A stretch of DNA of 64,000 nt from Paraburkholderia sp. PREW-6R (GCF_039621805.1 NZ_CP155074.1:1-64000); one strand, 5' to 3'. Counted from the first letter of the stretch, positions 18,487 to 28,777 are shown. Program-made: numbers and translations. The notes: generated by a model not told the origin, from the letters alone.

Positions 18487-19335
18487 TTGGCTGTTTCCAA
18501 TCTTGTCGTGGACGATACAGAAATCGACGCCGCTGCTGCTACGTCCGGCAGCTCGTTTTACCTCGCCATGCGCATCCTGCCGGCTGCGCAGCGCGATGCC
18601 ATGTATCAGGTCTACGCTTTTTGCCGCGCGGTCGACGACATCGCCGACAGCGACCTGCCGCGCGCGGAACGCTCCGCCGCGCTCGAGCGCTGGCGGTCGG
18701 ACATCGACGCGTGCTACGCCGGTGCGCCGCGCGCTTCGCTGCGCGCATTGACGCGTCACATTCACACGTTTCAGCTGCAACGTGAAGACTTTCACGCGAT
18801 GATCGACGGCATGGCCATGGACGCCGCCGAAGACATCTGCGCGCCCGACGAAGCCACGCTGGACCTGTACTGCGACCGCGTCGCCAGCGCGGCGGGCCGT
18901 CTATCGGTGAGGATATTCGGGATGCAGGAAGCGCCGGGCCGACTGCTCGCGCATCATCTGGGACGCGCGCTGCAACTCACCAACATCCTGCGCGACATCG
19001 ACGAAGACGCCGGCATCAATCGCTGCTATCTGCCGCGCGAACTGCTGGCGCGCGAAGGCATCGCCGCTGTAAGTCCCACGCAGATCGCCGACGACCCGTC
19101 GCTGCCGCGCGTCTGCGCAACGCTCGCCGAGCGCGCGCGCAAACATTTCGCCGAGTCGGACGCGATCATGGACCGCGAGCCGCGCAGCCAGGTGAAAGCG
19201 CCGCGCATTATGTCGGGTGTGTATCGCATGCTGCTCGACCGCACGGTCGAGCGTGGCTTCGACATTCCCCGCACGAAAGTCAGCAAGCCGCGTGCGCGTC
19301 TGCTGTTGATCGTCGCGCGCTACGCGCTCTTCTGA
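18487..19335 (+). CDS. hpnD: Presqualene diphosphate synthase HpnD
   Basis: 282 residues. It condenses two farnesyl diphosphates to presqualene diphosphate, the first of the three HpnCDE steps to squalene. The first Asp-rich motif DDIAD is at 50-54 and the second region QLTNILRDIDEDA is near 160-170. The C-terminal segment is basic and hydrophobic. A TTG at 18487 with GGAG six bases upstream is the best start. It is the first gene of hpnD-hpnE-shc-hpnG; the next gene starts 5 bp after its stop. Confidence 0.93.
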   Translation: MAVSNLVVDDTEIDAAAATSGSSFYLAMRILPAAQRDAMYQVYAFCRAVDDIADSDLPRAERSAALERWRSDIDACYAGAPRASLRALTRHIHTFQLQREDFHAMIDGMAMDAAEDICAPDEATLDLYCDRVASAAGRLSVRIFGMQEAPGRLLAHHLGRALQLTNILRDIDEDAGINRCYLPRELLAREGIAAVSPTQIADDPSLPRVCATLAERARKHFAESDAIMDREPRSQVKAPRIMSGVYRMLLDRTVERGFDIPRTKVSKPRARLLLIVARYALF

Positions 19336-19339
19336 GCCG

Positions 19340-20608
19340 ATGCAAAGGCTCATCCATGTGGTCGGTGCGGGCCTCGCCGGTCTGGCCGCCGCCGTGCAGT
19401 TGCAGCGGCGCGGCGCGCGCGTCGTGCTGCACGACGCAGCCGATCATGCAGGCGGGCGCTGCCGTTCGTACTATGACGCCGAGTTGGGCCAGACGATCGA
19501 CAGCGGCAACCACATGGTGCTGTCGGGCAATGCCGCGACGCTCAGCTATACGCGAGCCATCGGCGCTTCCGATGAACTGGTTGGCCCGGCGTTTCCGGCG
19601 TACCCGTTCGTCGATCTGGCAACGCAGGCGCGCTGGACCGTCAGGATGTCGCCCGGACGCTTGCCTTGGTGGATTTTCGATCAGCACGCGCGCGTGCCGA
19701 ACACGGGACCTGCGGATTATCTGGCGCTCATCCCATTGCTGCTGGCGCGCCCGGGGCGCAGCGTCGCGCAAACCATGCGTTGCAATGGGCCGCTGTGGGA
19801 CCGCTTGCTGCGTCCGCTGTTCCAGGTGCTATTGAACATCGAGCCGCGTGAGGCGTCGGCGGAACTGACCGGTGCAATGGTGCGGGAGACGCTGATCGCA
19901 GGCGGCCTCGCGTGCCGGCCGCTGGTGGCGCGCAATGGCCTCAGCAGTGCGTTCGTCGATCCGGCACTGCGTCTTTTGCAACATGGCGGCGCGGTGATCC
20001 GGTTGAACTCGAGTCTGAAAGACGTGGCGTTCGCCACAAACGCCGCGCGCGTGCAGGCGCTGAATTTCGCGGACGGCCGTGTGGAACTGGAACCCAATCA
20101 CGGCGTGATTCTCGCTGTGCCGTCCGGCGTCGCGCAGACGCTCGTGCCCGGACTGCGCGCGCCGAACCGCTTTGCTGCGACCGTCAACGTGCACTTCGCG
20201 GTCGAGCCGCCGTTCGGCTTGCCGCCGATCACGGGCTTGCTCAACGGAACGGGCGCGTGGCTCTTCGCGTTCGACGGGCGCCTGTCGGTCACGGTGAACG
20301 ACGCCGGGCGTCTGCTCGATCTGCCGCACGACACGCTGGCGGCCACGGTCTGGACAGAGGTGGCGAAGGCGGCGGAATTGCCGGCCGTGCCGGTGCCGCG
20401 CTGGCAGGTCGTGATGGACAAACGGGCGACCTTCGCCGCGTTGCCGGATCAGGAGACGCTGCGCCCGGGCACCCGCACCCGCTGGAAAAATCTCATGCTT
20501 GCGGGCGACTGGACGGCTACCGGCCTGCCCGCAACGATAGAAGGCGCGATCCGTTCCGGCCAGAAAGCCGCGGATACGCTGCTGAATGAACCGATGGAAC
20601 GCCGATGA
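19340..20608 (+). CDS. hpnE: Hydroxysqualene dehydroxylase HpnE
   Basis: 422 residues. FAD-dependent amine-oxidase-fold enzyme that reduces hydroxysqualene to squalene. The N-terminal dinucleotide-binding motif is VVGAGLAGLAAAVQLQRRGARV, followed by AGGRCRSY, typical of HpnE. The C-terminal flavin segment is LMLAGDWTATGLPATIEGAI. There is no strong ribosome site before ATG 19340, so translation is probably coupled to hpnD. It overlaps shc by 4 bp (ATGA). Confidence 0.93.
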   Translation: MQRLIHVVGAGLAGLAAAVQLQRRGARVVLHDAADHAGGRCRSYYDAELGQTIDSGNHMVLSGNAATLSYTRAIGASDELVGPAFPAYPFVDLATQARWTVRMSPGRLPWWIFDQHARVPNTGPADYLALIPLLLARPGRSVAQTMRCNGPLWDRLLRPLFQVLLNIEPREASAELTGAMVRETLIAGGLACRPLVARNGLSSAFVDPALRLLQHGGAVIRLNSSLKDVAFATNAARVQALNFADGRVELEPNHGVILAVPSGVAQTLVPGLRAPNRFAATVNVHFAVEPPFGLPPITGLLNGTGAWLFAFDGRLSVTVNDAGRLLDLPHDTLAATVWTEVAKAAELPAVPVPRWQVVMDKRATFAALPDQETLRPGTRTRWKNLMLAGDWTATGLPATIEGAIRSGQKAADTLLNEPMERR

Positions 20609-22662
20609 ACGACCTCTCTCAAGCCCAGTTACGGGACGCCGTCCCGCTCGAATTCGCCGGCATGCAGCCTGTCGAATCCGACACGATGGACATGACCGCC
20701 GCTGCCGCTGCTGGCCCTGCAACGGCCGGGCTCGATGCTTCGCTCGACGCAGCGATCACGCGCGCCACCGACGCGATTCTTGGCGCGCAACACGCGGACG
20801 GGCACTGGGTCTACGAACTCGAAGCCGACGCCACCATTCCCGCCGAATACGTGTTGTTGGTCCATTATCTCGGTGAGACCGCGAACCTCGAACTGGAGCA
20901 GAGGATTGCGCGCTATCTGCGCCGCATCCAGTTGCCCAACGGCGGCTGGCCGCTCTTTACCGACGGCGCGCTCGACGTCAGCGCCAGCGTCAAGGCGTAT
21001 TTCGCCTTGAAGATGATCGGCGACTCGCCGGACGCCGAGCACATGGTGCGGGCGCGCAACGCGATTCTCGCGCACGGCGGCGCAGAGCAGGTCAACGTAT
21101 TCACGCGGATCCTGCTCGCGCTGTTCGGCGTGGTGTCGTGGCGCGCAGTGCCGATGATGCCCGTCGAAATCATGCTGCTGCCCGAGTGGTTCCCGTTTCA
21201 TCTGTCGAAGGTGTCGTACTGGGCCCGCACGGTGATCGTGCCGCTGCTCGTGCTCAACGCGAAGCGTCCGCTGGCGCGCAATCCGCGCAAGGTTCGCATC
21301 GACGAAGTGTTCAGCGGTGCACCGGTGAACGTCGGTCCGCGCGATCGGGCGCCGCATCAGCACGCCGGCTGGTTCGGCTTCTTTAGCGGTGTGGACGTGC
21401 TGCTGCGCGCTGTCGACGGCCTGTTCCCGAAAGCGACGCGCGAGCGCGCAGTGCGTGCGGCGGTGTCGTTCGTCGACGAGCGGCTGAATGGCGAAGACGG
21501 TCTCGGCGCAATCTTTCCGGCCATGGCCAACTCGGTGATGATGTACGACGTGCTCGGCTATCCGGCCGATCACCCGCATCGCGCGATCGCCCGCCGGTCG
21601 ATCGACAAGCTGCTCGTTATCAAGGACGACGAAGCATATTGCCAACCGTGCCTGTCGCCGGTGTGGGACACGTCACTCGCCGCGCATGCGCTGCTCGAAA
21701 CGCGCGAGGCGCATGCGGAACAGGCCGCCGAGCGAGGACTTGCGTGGCTGCGTCCGTTGCAGATTCTGGACGTGCGCGGCGACTGGATTTCGCGTCGCCC
21801 GAACGTGCGGCCAGGCGGCTGGGCGTTCCAGTACAACAACGCGCACTACCCGGATGTGGACGACACGGCGGTGGTCGTCATGGCGATGCATCGCGCGGCG
21901 CTGCTGAGCGGGTCGGACGTGGACCGTGAAGCCATTTCGCGTGCGCGCGAATGGGTGGTCGGCATGCAAAGCAGTGACGGCGGCTGGGGGGCGTTCGAGC
22001 CCGAGAACACGCAGTACTACCTGAACAACATTCCGTTCTCGGACCACGGCGCGCTACTCGATCCGCCGACTGCGGATGTGTCGGGCCGCTGCCTGTCGAT
22101 GCTGGCCGAACTCGGCGAATTTCCGCAGAACAGCGAACCGGCGCAGCGCGCGCTCGATTACATGCTGAAGGAGCAGGAAGCGGACGGCAGCTGGTACGGA
22201 CGCTGGGGCTTGAACTACATCTACGGCACGTGGACCGCGTTGTGTTCGCTGAACGCCGCCGGCCTGCCGCATGAGGACCCGCGCATGAAGCGCGCGGCGC
22301 ACTGGCTGCTGTCGATCCAGAACGAGGACGGCGGTTGGGGCGAGGGCGGCGAAAGCTACAAGCTCGACTATCACGGCTACGAGCGCGCGCCGAGCACGGC
22401 GTCGCAAACTGCGTGGGCGCTGATGGGGCTGATGGCCGCCGGCGAGGTCAATCACGAAGCGGTGGCGCGCGGCATCCACTACCTGCAGCGCGAGCAGCGC
22501 GAGCACGGTCTGTGGGACGAAACGCGCTTTACGGCGACCGGCTTTCCGCGCGTGTTCTATCTGCGTTATCACGGTTATCGCAAATTCTTCCCGCTGTGGA
22601 CGCTGGCACGCTTCCGGCATCTGAAGCGCAACGGTCTGACGCGCGTGCCGGTCGGGATGTAA
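20605..22662 (+). CDS. shc: Squalene-hopene cyclase
   Basis: 685 residues, the normal length for the family. It is a monotopic inner-membrane enzyme that cyclises squalene to hopene and diplopterol. The catalytic motif DVDD is at about 417-420 (HYPDVDDTAVVV). Several QW-type repeats are visible (QLPNGGWPLF, MQSSDGGWGAFE, EQEADGSWYGRWG, IQNEDGGWGEGG). The first 40 residues are an Ala-rich extension. The start overlaps hpnE (ATGA). Also called hpnF. Confidence 0.96.
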   Translation: MNDLSQAQLRDAVPLEFAGMQPVESDTMDMTAAAAAGPATAGLDASLDAAITRATDAILGAQHADGHWVYELEADATIPAEYVLLVHYLGETANLELEQRIARYLRRIQLPNGGWPLFTDGALDVSASVKAYFALKMIGDSPDAEHMVRARNAILAHGGAEQVNVFTRILLALFGVVSWRAVPMMPVEIMLLPEWFPFHLSKVSYWARTVIVPLLVLNAKRPLARNPRKVRIDEVFSGAPVNVGPRDRAPHQHAGWFGFFSGVDVLLRAVDGLFPKATRERAVRAAVSFVDERLNGEDGLGAIFPAMANSVMMYDVLGYPADHPHRAIARRSIDKLLVIKDDEAYCQPCLSPVWDTSLAAHALLETREAHAEQAAERGLAWLRPLQILDVRGDWISRRPNVRPGGWAFQYNNAHYPDVDDTAVVVMAMHRAALLSGSDVDREAISRAREWVVGMQSSDGGWGAFEPENTQYYLNNIPFSDHGALLDPPTADVSGRCLSMLAELGEFPQNSEPAQRALDYMLKEQEADGSWYGRWGLNYIYGTWTALCSLNAAGLPHEDPRMKRAAHWLLSIQNEDGGWGEGGESYKLDYHGYERAPSTASQTAWALMGLMAAGEVNHEAVARGIHYLQREQREHGLWDETRFTATGFPRVFYLRYHGYRKFFPLWTLARFRHLKRNGLTRVPVGM

Positions 22663-22665
22663 CGG

Positions 22666-23406
22666 ATGGCGCGTTCCATTCCGCCAGCTTCGGTCGTCGC
22701 CAGCGGTGGTGCGCCGCCGGTCATCGTGGTGACGGGCATGGCGTTCGAGGCGAGAATCGCCCGCGGCAAGGGCGTCGAAGTGGTGTACGCGGCGCGCGCC
22801 GATCTGCTCGAACGCGCGCTCAGCGCCGCACTGGCGCATGGCTGCTCGGGCATTCTCAGCTTCGGGACGGCCGGCGGCCTGGCGCCGGAATTGGAGCCTG
22901 GCGCGCTGATCGTTGCGGATGCCGTTCAAGGGCCGTTCGGGCGCATCGAAACGAATCGCAACTGGACGGACAGGTTGTCAGCCGCCTGCTCGGGCGGAGC
23001 ACTCAGAACGCGTTTTCGCCGCGGCGTGACGGCGGCGGTGAGCGCACCTCTCGTCACCGCCGAAGACAAACAGGTCCTGCATCGCACGACGGGCGCCCTG
23101 GCCGTCGACATGGAATCGCATATTGCCGGCGCGGCCGCCGCCGCGCGAGGGTTGCCGTTCGCCGTGTGCCGCACGATTGTCGATCCGGCGTGGCGCACGT
23201 TGCCGCCGGCTGCCACGGCCGGCCTGCGCGACGACGGCACCACCGCGCTTGGCCCGATTCTGCGCGAACTGCTGCGTCAGCCGTCGCAGATCGGCGCGCT
23301 CATTGAGCTCGCCGGGGACGCGCGCGCCGCAAAGCGCTCACTTGTCCTCGCGAGACAGGCAATGGACGCGGGCGGCACACTGATCGTGGATGCCATCGCC
23401 CCCTGA
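22666..23406 (+). CDS. hpnG: Hopanoid-associated phosphorylase HpnG
   Basis: 246 residues of the nucleoside phosphorylase fold. HpnG removes adenine from adenosylhopane on the way to ribosylhopane and bacteriohopanetetrol. The pattern ILSFGTAGGL near residue 65 and DMESH near 145 are the phosphate/ribose and base-site elements of this fold. It begins 3 bp after the shc stop and closes the hpnDEFG operon. Its substrate depends on HpnH, encoded at 28795-29946. Confidence 0.9.
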   Translation: MARSIPPASVVASGGAPPVIVVTGMAFEARIARGKGVEVVYAARADLLERALSAALAHGCSGILSFGTAGGLAPELEPGALIVADAVQGPFGRIETNRNWTDRLSAACSGGALRTRFRRGVTAAVSAPLVTAEDKQVLHRTTGALAVDMESHIAGAAAAARGLPFAVCRTIVDPAWRTLPPAATAGLRDDGTTALGPILRELLRQPSQIGALIELAGDARAAKRSLVLARQAMDAGGTLIVDAIAP

Positions 23407-23454
23407 TTCAGCATTTATTGAAAAATAAGTGAAAACCCTTATAGTTGGTATGAT

Positions 23455-23473
23455 CCTAGGTGTTAACCCTAGG
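23455..23473. promoter_or_regulatory. 19-bp near-palindrome, possible operator
   Basis: Two CCTAGG hexamers separated by TGTTAAC, just after an AT-rich promoter-like stretch (TATGAT at 23449-23454) and about 50 bp before the thioesterase start. The position fits an operator overlapping the start of transcription. The binding protein is unknown. Confidence 0.4.
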
Positions 23474-23518
23474 TCGCGCCGTAAGGCGTCGCCGGTTGTC
23501 TCAGACACGGAGTACCAA

Positions 23519-24001
23519 ATGAATTTTCATACGAGAAAGTGGGTCAAGCCTGAAGATCTCAACCCAAACGGCACGTTGTTCGGCGGCAGCCTCCTGCGCT
23601 GGATCGACGAAGAAGCGGCAATTTACGCGATCTGCCAGCTGGATAACCAGCGTGTCGTGACCAAGTTCATGTCCGAGATCAACTTCGTCAGTTCGGCGCG
23701 GCAAGGGGACATCATCGAACTGGGCATGACCGCCACGCAGTTCGGCCGCACCTCCATCACGCTTCGTTGCGAAGTGCGCAACAAGATCACGCGCAAGAGC
23801 ATTCTGACCGTCGACAAGATGGTGTTCGTCAATCTCGACGAGAACGGCGAACCCGCGCCACATGGCCGCACGCAGATTCGATACGCGGACGAAGCGTTTG
23901 CACACTATCGCGAGAATTCGCGACCGGTGCCGCAAGTGCCGGTTGCGTCAGCCGACGAAGAACGGAGCGTCACGCGGGTCGAGGCGGACAGCCTGCACTG
24001 A
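23519..24001 (+). CDS. Acyl-CoA thioesterase (hotdog fold)
   Basis: 160 residues. It resembles the YciA/BACH-type acyl-CoA hydrolases: NPNGTLFGGSLLRWIDEEAA at about 15-34 and the strand KFMSEINFVSSARQGDIIELG. The catalytic acid and the Asn/Gly loop typical of the fold are present. ATG 23519 follows CGGAG at a good distance; an open frame exists from 23429. It sits after the hopanoid operon but has its own promoter-like region, so a link to hopanoid synthesis is only positional. Confidence 0.85.
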   Translation: MNFHTRKWVKPEDLNPNGTLFGGSLLRWIDEEAAIYAICQLDNQRVVTKFMSEINFVSSARQGDIIELGMTATQFGRTSITLRCEVRNKITRKSILTVDKMVFVNLDENGEPAPHGRTQIRYADEAFAHYRENSRPVPQVPVASADEERSVTRVEADSLH

Positions 24002-24175
24002 GCGGGCTGGTTGCGATGGGCTGCGTGCCTCCTGCCTGGGAGTCGCTACGTCGCCACGTCGCTACGTCGCGACGGCAGAATGTTATCCGCTTACCGCGCG
24101 TTTGAACTGCGCCGCCAACTCGGCGCGTGTCCGGCGCGTCGCGCGCCGGCGTTATTGCAATGCCTGGCCCGGCGC

Positions 24176-25189
24176 TTATTGCGCAGCCGGGACCGGTTGT
24201 TTACCGTTCGCGGGCGCGGCTTGCGGTGCCGGCGTTCCCTGATCCGGCGTAACGGCTGCCGGCGCGCCCGGTGAGACGCCCGTTGCACCGCTTGCCGGCG
24301 TGTCGCCCGGATCGCTGTAACTGGGCACGCCGCCGCCGGCCGGGGTCGCCGGTGCGCCGTTTGCGCTACCGGATGCGCCCTGCGGCACCGCGGCCGCATC
24401 GCCGGGATCGGCGTAGTTCGGTAATGCCGCCGGCGCGCCCGCCGCCGAACCCTTTGCCGGTGCCGCCGCGCCGGAATCACTTTGATCGTCGTAATCCGGC
24501 AGCGGTGCGGAGCCGTCAGTGCCCCGCAAACGCGCGCGCCGCTGCTGCGTGTACGCGTCGCGCACGAACGAATACTTGTCCAGCGCCGCCTGTTGCAACA
24601 GGTCCGTTGCGCCCAGCAAGTCGGAACGTACGCTCACGAACTGGAGCACATACAGTGGATTGCGCACCGCGGGTTCCATGTAGTTCAGCGGATTGAATTT
24701 CACATCCACGACGAGACCCAGGCTGTCGCGCACCGTGCTCGGCCCGAACAGAGGCAGCACGAGGTACGGTCCGGACGGAATGCCCCAGTGACCCAGCGTC
24801 AGGCCAAAGTCCTGGTGATGCTTCGGCAGACCGGCCGGCGTGGCCCAGTCGAGCAGGCCGCCCAGGCCGAACGTCGAGTTGAACGCAAAGCGGACAATGT
24901 CTTCGGTCGCGTCCGTGATTTTCAGCTGAAGCAGCGCGTTGGCTGCGTTGCTCAGGTCGCCGAGATTGGAAAAGAAGTTACTCACGGCCGTGCGCAGCGG
25001 CTGCGGGGTGACTTTCTGATAGCCCTTTGCCACCGGCACCGCGACATAGCGGTCAAGGCCGTCGTTGAAATTGAACACGACGCGATTGACAGGTTCGAAC
25101 GGGTCACCGGGCTTACGGTCGGGGCCGGTCGCGCACCCCGAGATCACACCGGTGGCGGCGAGCACGAGCACGGTATTACGCAGCTTCAT
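24176..25189 (-). CDS. MlaA (VacJ)-like outer-membrane lipoprotein with repeated C-terminal tail
   Basis: 337 residues. Lipobox VISGCATG near residue 19 after an N-terminal signal. The MlaA core spans about 25-235: DPFEPVNRVVFNFND, GLGGLLDWATPAGLPKHHQDFGLTLG and GPYLVLPLFGPSTVRD. Beyond it is an Ala/Pro/Gly tail of about 90 residues with three copies of a P-x-Y-x-D motif (LPDYDDQSD, LPNYADPGD, VPSYSDPGD). In the Mla system, MlaA passes phospholipids out of the outer leaflet. Here it follows hpnN by 2 bp, which points to a hopanoid-linked role. Confidence 0.88.
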   Translation of the reverse strand: MKLRNTVLVLAATGVISGCATGPDRKPGDPFEPVNRVVFNFNDGLDRYVAVPVAKGYQKVTPQPLRTAVSNFFSNLGDLSNAANALLQLKITDATEDIVRFAFNSTFGLGGLLDWATPAGLPKHHQDFGLTLGHWGIPSGPYLVLPLFGPSTVRDSLGLVVDVKFNPLNYMEPAVRNPLYVLQFVSVRSDLLGATDLLQQAALDKYSFVRDAYTQQRRARLRGTDGSAPLPDYDDQSDSGAAAPAKGSAAGAPAALPNYADPGDAAAVPQGASGSANGAPATPAGGGVPSYSDPGDTPASGATGVSPGAPAAVTPDQGTPAPQAAPANGKQPVPAAQ

Positions 25190-25191
25190 TC

Positions 25192-27807
25192 TTAGATTCC
25201 TATGTGCTTCGCGCGACGTGGGCGCGGTTTGCCCATCAGCACCGGTTGGAACACCACCGCGCCGATCAGCGTGCAAAACAACGAAAGCGCGAGCAGGCGG
25301 CCCATACTGGACGTCCCCGGATGGTGCGACAGCCAGAGGCTGCCGAACGCCGTTGCCGTGGTCGCCGCGCTGAACAGCACGGCATGAGTGAGGCTCGATT
25401 GCAGCAATCCAGTCTGCCCATTGCGCCATGCCATCACGAAGTAAATCTTGAACGCGACGCCAACGCCGAGCATGAGCGGCAATGCAATGATATTCGCGAA
25501 GTTCAGCGGCATGCCGAAGACCACGCACAATTCCAGCGTGACGAGCGCGGACACCAGCAGCGGCACGAGCGTGCGCAACACGTCGCCGGGCCGGCGCAGC
25601 GCGATCCACAACAGAATGGCGATCGAGAGCAGCGCATAAGCGGCTGCCTGCAGGAACGCCTTGATGATCGTGTCGGCGGAATGCAGGATCGAAATCGGTC
25701 CGCCGATCGCGCCCGGTTCCGCCTTCTTCACAGCGTGCGCGAACGCGGCGAGCGCGACGTCATCGTTCGGATCCGCGCCGGGTTTGATCCTCGGCGAGAT
25801 GTCGACGAGCGCGCGGCCGTCTTTCGCAACCCACTGCTTCGAGATTTCCGTCGGCAGATTATCGCGCGTGATTTCCGTGGGTTGCAACAGATCGGCGAGT
25901 TGCTTCAGTGCGATGCGTAACGGCTCCGACATGGCGGTCTCGGCGCGATCACGCGTGGCGGCATTCGCAGCGGCCAGTTTGGCCAGCGTGTCCGACAGGT
26001 GCTTCGCTTCGGCGGCGCCCGGGCCCGGGTGATCGTCGGCGGCGAGCGAGAGCTGGTTCGACGCGCGCTTCAAGGCCGCGACGCGCACGGCGTCCGTCGC
26101 TTGCGGCGCGGGCGGCTGCTGTAACGCCGGCAACAGTTGCTGCGCGGCGCTCGCGATCAGCATCAGCTTCTGTTGCTGCTGCGCGGGCACGAAAGTGTCG
26201 AGGGTGGTGACGCGACCGACTTGCGGCAGCGCGCGCAAACGCTGGGCCGTGCGATCCGCGTCGGCTAGCGAGGGCGCCAGCGTGTGCACATTGTTCACGG
26301 CGGCTTCCGGCGAGTCTTTCAGCGACAACAGCGTCGCCATCGACTCCGTATGCGGGTCTTTCAGATGCAGCGGGTTGAAGTCGAAGCGCAGATGCGTGAG
26401 CAGCGGCGCGGCGCCGATCACGAGCACCAGCGTGCCGATCAGCACCGGCTTGCGATGATGAGCGAGGAAATCATCGACCGGAGCAAGCTGCCTGAAGCCC
26501 GGCGACGCGGCTTCGCCCGGCGGATTGAAGATCTTCAGCAAAGCGGGCAGCAGCGTCATGTTCGTGAAGTACGCGACGAACATGCCGACGCCCGCGATTT
26601 CGCCCAACTCCGACACGCCGCGATAAGCGGTGGGCAGGAACGAGAAGAAGCTCAGCGCCACGGCAACGGCCGCGAGCGTGAGCGGCACGCCGATGCTGTG
26701 CGCGGTATGGGCGAGCGCCGCAGCCAGACGGTCGTCGCGATTGCGTTCCTCGCGGTACTTGACGCCGAACTGCACGCCGAAGTCGACCCCCAGCCCGACG
26801 AACAGCACCATGAACGCGACCGAAATCATGTTCAGCGCGCCGACCATCAGCAGGCCGAGCGCCGCTGTAATGGCGAGCCCGACGAACAGCGTGATGAACA
26901 CCGCGGCGATCATGCGGCCCGAACGCAGCGCGAGCCACAGAATGACCAGCACGACGATGAAGGTACCGATGCCGTTGAGCACCGCGCCGTCCTTGACCGA
27001 CGCGAACTCCTCGTCCGCGAGCGGCTGCTCGCCGGTCAGACGGACGGTCGCGCCATAGCGGGCGTCGAGATGAAGCGACGCCGCTGTGTCGCGGATCGCT
27101 TTGGAAGCCGCCGCGCCCGGCTCCAGCGCGTCGTAATTGACGACAGGCTGCACGACCACGAACGCGCGCGCCGGATCGGTGGCGCTACTCTTGTCCACCA
27201 GCGCGCGCCACGAAAACGCGGCCGGCTGGCCGGCCAGTACGCGGTCGAGCGTATTGGCGCTCTGCGACAGCAGGTGGCTCATGTCGGCGAGCTTGACCTG
27301 ACCGAGTTGCAGCGGCAGCAACAGGCTCGTGGTGAGCGTGCCGGCAAGGCCGGTCAGGCTCGGATCGTGAGCGAGAGCATTGACGAGCGGGCGCGACTGG
27401 ACGAGCTGCGAGGTGGTCGACATGACCTCGTCCAGGGACGGGAACAGCAAACCGTTATGTTCGAAGAACGGGCCGCCGGCCGGCTGCGACACCGCGACGA
27501 ACTCCTTCGGATCGGCCTTGAGCGCGGCGGCGAGGGCGCCTGCGGCGGCGTCGGCAAATTCGGGCGCGCGTGCCTCGACGACCACCAGCACGGTTTGGCC
27601 GCGGTCGGGGAAAGCGTCGTCCATCGCATGTTCGAGCGACGACCACTGCTTGTCGGTCTCGATGAGCCGGCTGATGTCCGTGTTGATCTTGAAATGATGG
27701 GCGACGTAAAAGCCGCTCAGAACGGCGAGCACGAGCGACACGGCGATGATCCGCAACGGATGACGCACCGAATAGGCGACGAGACGGACAATAGATGACT
27801 TCAGCAT
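25192..27807 (-). CDS. hpnN: Hopanoid transporter HpnN (RND family)
   Basis: 871 residues. RND/MmpL-like inner-membrane protein with two halves, each having one membrane helix, a large periplasmic loop and a helix bundle (about 20-40 and 270-440; 490-515 and 720-860). HpnN is known from Rhodopseudomonas and Burkholderia work to move hopanoids to the outer membrane. ATG 27807 gives the expected N-terminus [21 protein letters not shown]. It is divergent from hpnM across about 210 bp, and the MlaA-like gene follows in the same operon. Confidence 0.93.
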   Translation of the reverse strand: MLKSSIVRLVAYSVRHPLRIIAVSLVLAVLSGFYVAHHFKINTDISRLIETDKQWSSLEHAMDDAFPDRGQTVLVVVEARAPEFADAAAGALAAALKADPKEFVAVSQPAGGPFFEHNGLLFPSLDEVMSTTSQLVQSRPLVNALAHDPSLTGLAGTLTTSLLLPLQLGQVKLADMSHLLSQSANTLDRVLAGQPAAFSWRALVDKSSATDPARAFVVVQPVVNYDALEPGAAASKAIRDTAASLHLDARYGATVRLTGEQPLADEEFASVKDGAVLNGIGTFIVVLVILWLALRSGRMIAAVFITLFVGLAITAALGLLMVGALNMISVAFMVLFVGLGVDFGVQFGVKYREERNRDDRLAAALAHTAHSIGVPLTLAAVAVALSFFSFLPTAYRGVSELGEIAGVGMFVAYFTNMTLLPALLKIFNPPGEAASPGFRQLAPVDDFLAHHRKPVLIGTLVLVIGAAPLLTHLRFDFNPLHLKDPHTESMATLLSLKDSPEAAVNNVHTLAPSLADADRTAQRLRALPQVGRVTTLDTFVPAQQQQKLMLIASAAQQLLPALQQPPAPQATDAVRVAALKRASNQLSLAADDHPGPGAAEAKHLSDTLAKLAAANAATRDRAETAMSEPLRIALKQLADLLQPTEITRDNLPTEISKQWVAKDGRALVDISPRIKPGADPNDDVALAAFAHAVKKAEPGAIGGPISILHSADTIIKAFLQAAAYALLSIAILLWIALRRPGDVLRTLVPLLVSALVTLELCVVFGMPLNFANIIALPLMLGVGVAFKIYFVMAWRNGQTGLLQSSLTHAVLFSAATTATAFGSLWLSHHPGTSSMGRLLALSLFCTLIGAVVFQPVLMGKPRPRRAKHIGI

Positions 27808-28019
27808 GTAGGCGAAGGTGGCCTTATCACGGATGGCGTTTTTGATGAAAGTGCACAAGTATACAGAGGCCGGGCAATCCGGCCCGGGTTCGATGCAAGT
27901 CCAGCGCGGGTATGACTGCACCGGGCGGGAACACAATCTCGGTATACTGGGTCTATCTGTTCGAGCCGCGGGTCTGCAAGGCCTGCCGGCGCTTACTTCT
28001 TCAGGTTTCTGGCGAGCGT

Positions 28020-28625
28020 ATGAAACGTTATCTGACTGCTTTTCTGACGGCTGCGGTGATGTCCACCGCAGCTTTTGCGCAAACCGCGCCCGACGCGGTC
28101 GTCAAGAGCGCCGTGGAGGGCACGGTGAGCGCGATGAAAGCCGACCCGCAAGCGCGCGGCGGCGACATGGCGAAGATCACCCAACTGGTGGAAACGCGCT
28201 TCGTGCCGGCCACGGACTTTCAGCGCACCACGCGTATCGCCGTCGGCAAGGCGTGGAGCACGGCAACGCCCGAACAGCAAAAGCAGCTCTATGACCAGTT
28301 CACGCTGCTGCTGGTTCGCACCTACGCGGCCTCGCTGTCCCAGCTGCGCGACCAGGACGTCAAGTTCAAGTTTGCGCCGGTCAGTGTGCCGGAAGGCGCT
28401 AAAGACATCGTCGTACAGTCGCACGTGATCAGCAACGGCGGTGACGATGCGATCGACTATCGTCTCACCAAAGGTCCGTCCGGCTGGAAGGTGTACGACA
28501 TCAACATGATGGGTGCCTGGCTGATCCAGGTGTATCAGACGCAGTTCGCCGATCAGTTGTCCAAGGGCGGCGTGGACGGGCTCATCAAGTTTCTGACCGC
28601 GCACAACGCACGCAGCGCGGGGTGA
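28020..28625 (+). CDS. hpnM: MlaC-like periplasmic protein HpnM
   Basis: 201 residues with a signal peptide ([20 protein letters not shown]). The mature part is an MlaC/Ttg2D-type lipid carrier: [47 protein letters not shown] and [22 protein letters not shown]. The family carries phospholipids across the periplasm. In hopanoid loci it is called HpnM and is thought to work with HpnN. ATG 28020 is chosen because it starts the signal peptide. A strong terminator follows. Confidence 0.92.
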   Translation: MKRYLTAFLTAAVMSTAAFAQTAPDAVVKSAVEGTVSAMKADPQARGGDMAKITQLVETRFVPATDFQRTTRIAVGKAWSTATPEQQKQLYDQFTLLLVRTYAASLSQLRDQDVKFKFAPVSVPEGAKDIVVQSHVISNGGDDAIDYRLTKGPSGWKVYDINMMGAWLIQVYQTQFADQLSKGGVDGLIKFLTAHNARSAG

Positions 28626-28739
28626 AAGTTGTCCGGGGCCAAACCGGCTGAACGAGGCTCAACCCGGGTGGACAATACTTAACAAGGGCTTGAACGAACG
28701 CTGAACAAAGGTGAAGCGTTCGCTGAAGAGCGCAGGTGA

Positions 28740-28777
28740 AAAAAAGCGCGGTGGCTACCAGAGCACCGCGCTTTTTT
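28740..28777. terminator. Bidirectional terminator between hpnM and hpnH
   Basis: Poly-A then GCGCGGTG, ten-base loop, CACCGCGC and poly-T. It serves both hpnM (+) and hpnH (-), which converge here. Confidence 0.85.

Noticed and set aside
24040..24075. Short CGCTACGTCGC repeats
   Set aside because: Only two to three imperfect copies over 35 bp, not enough for a repeat call.
26284..27798. 504-codon open frame antisense to hpnN
   Set aside because: Long antisense frames are common here; the translation is Arg/Gln/His-rich and has no membrane or domain pattern, whereas hpnN does.
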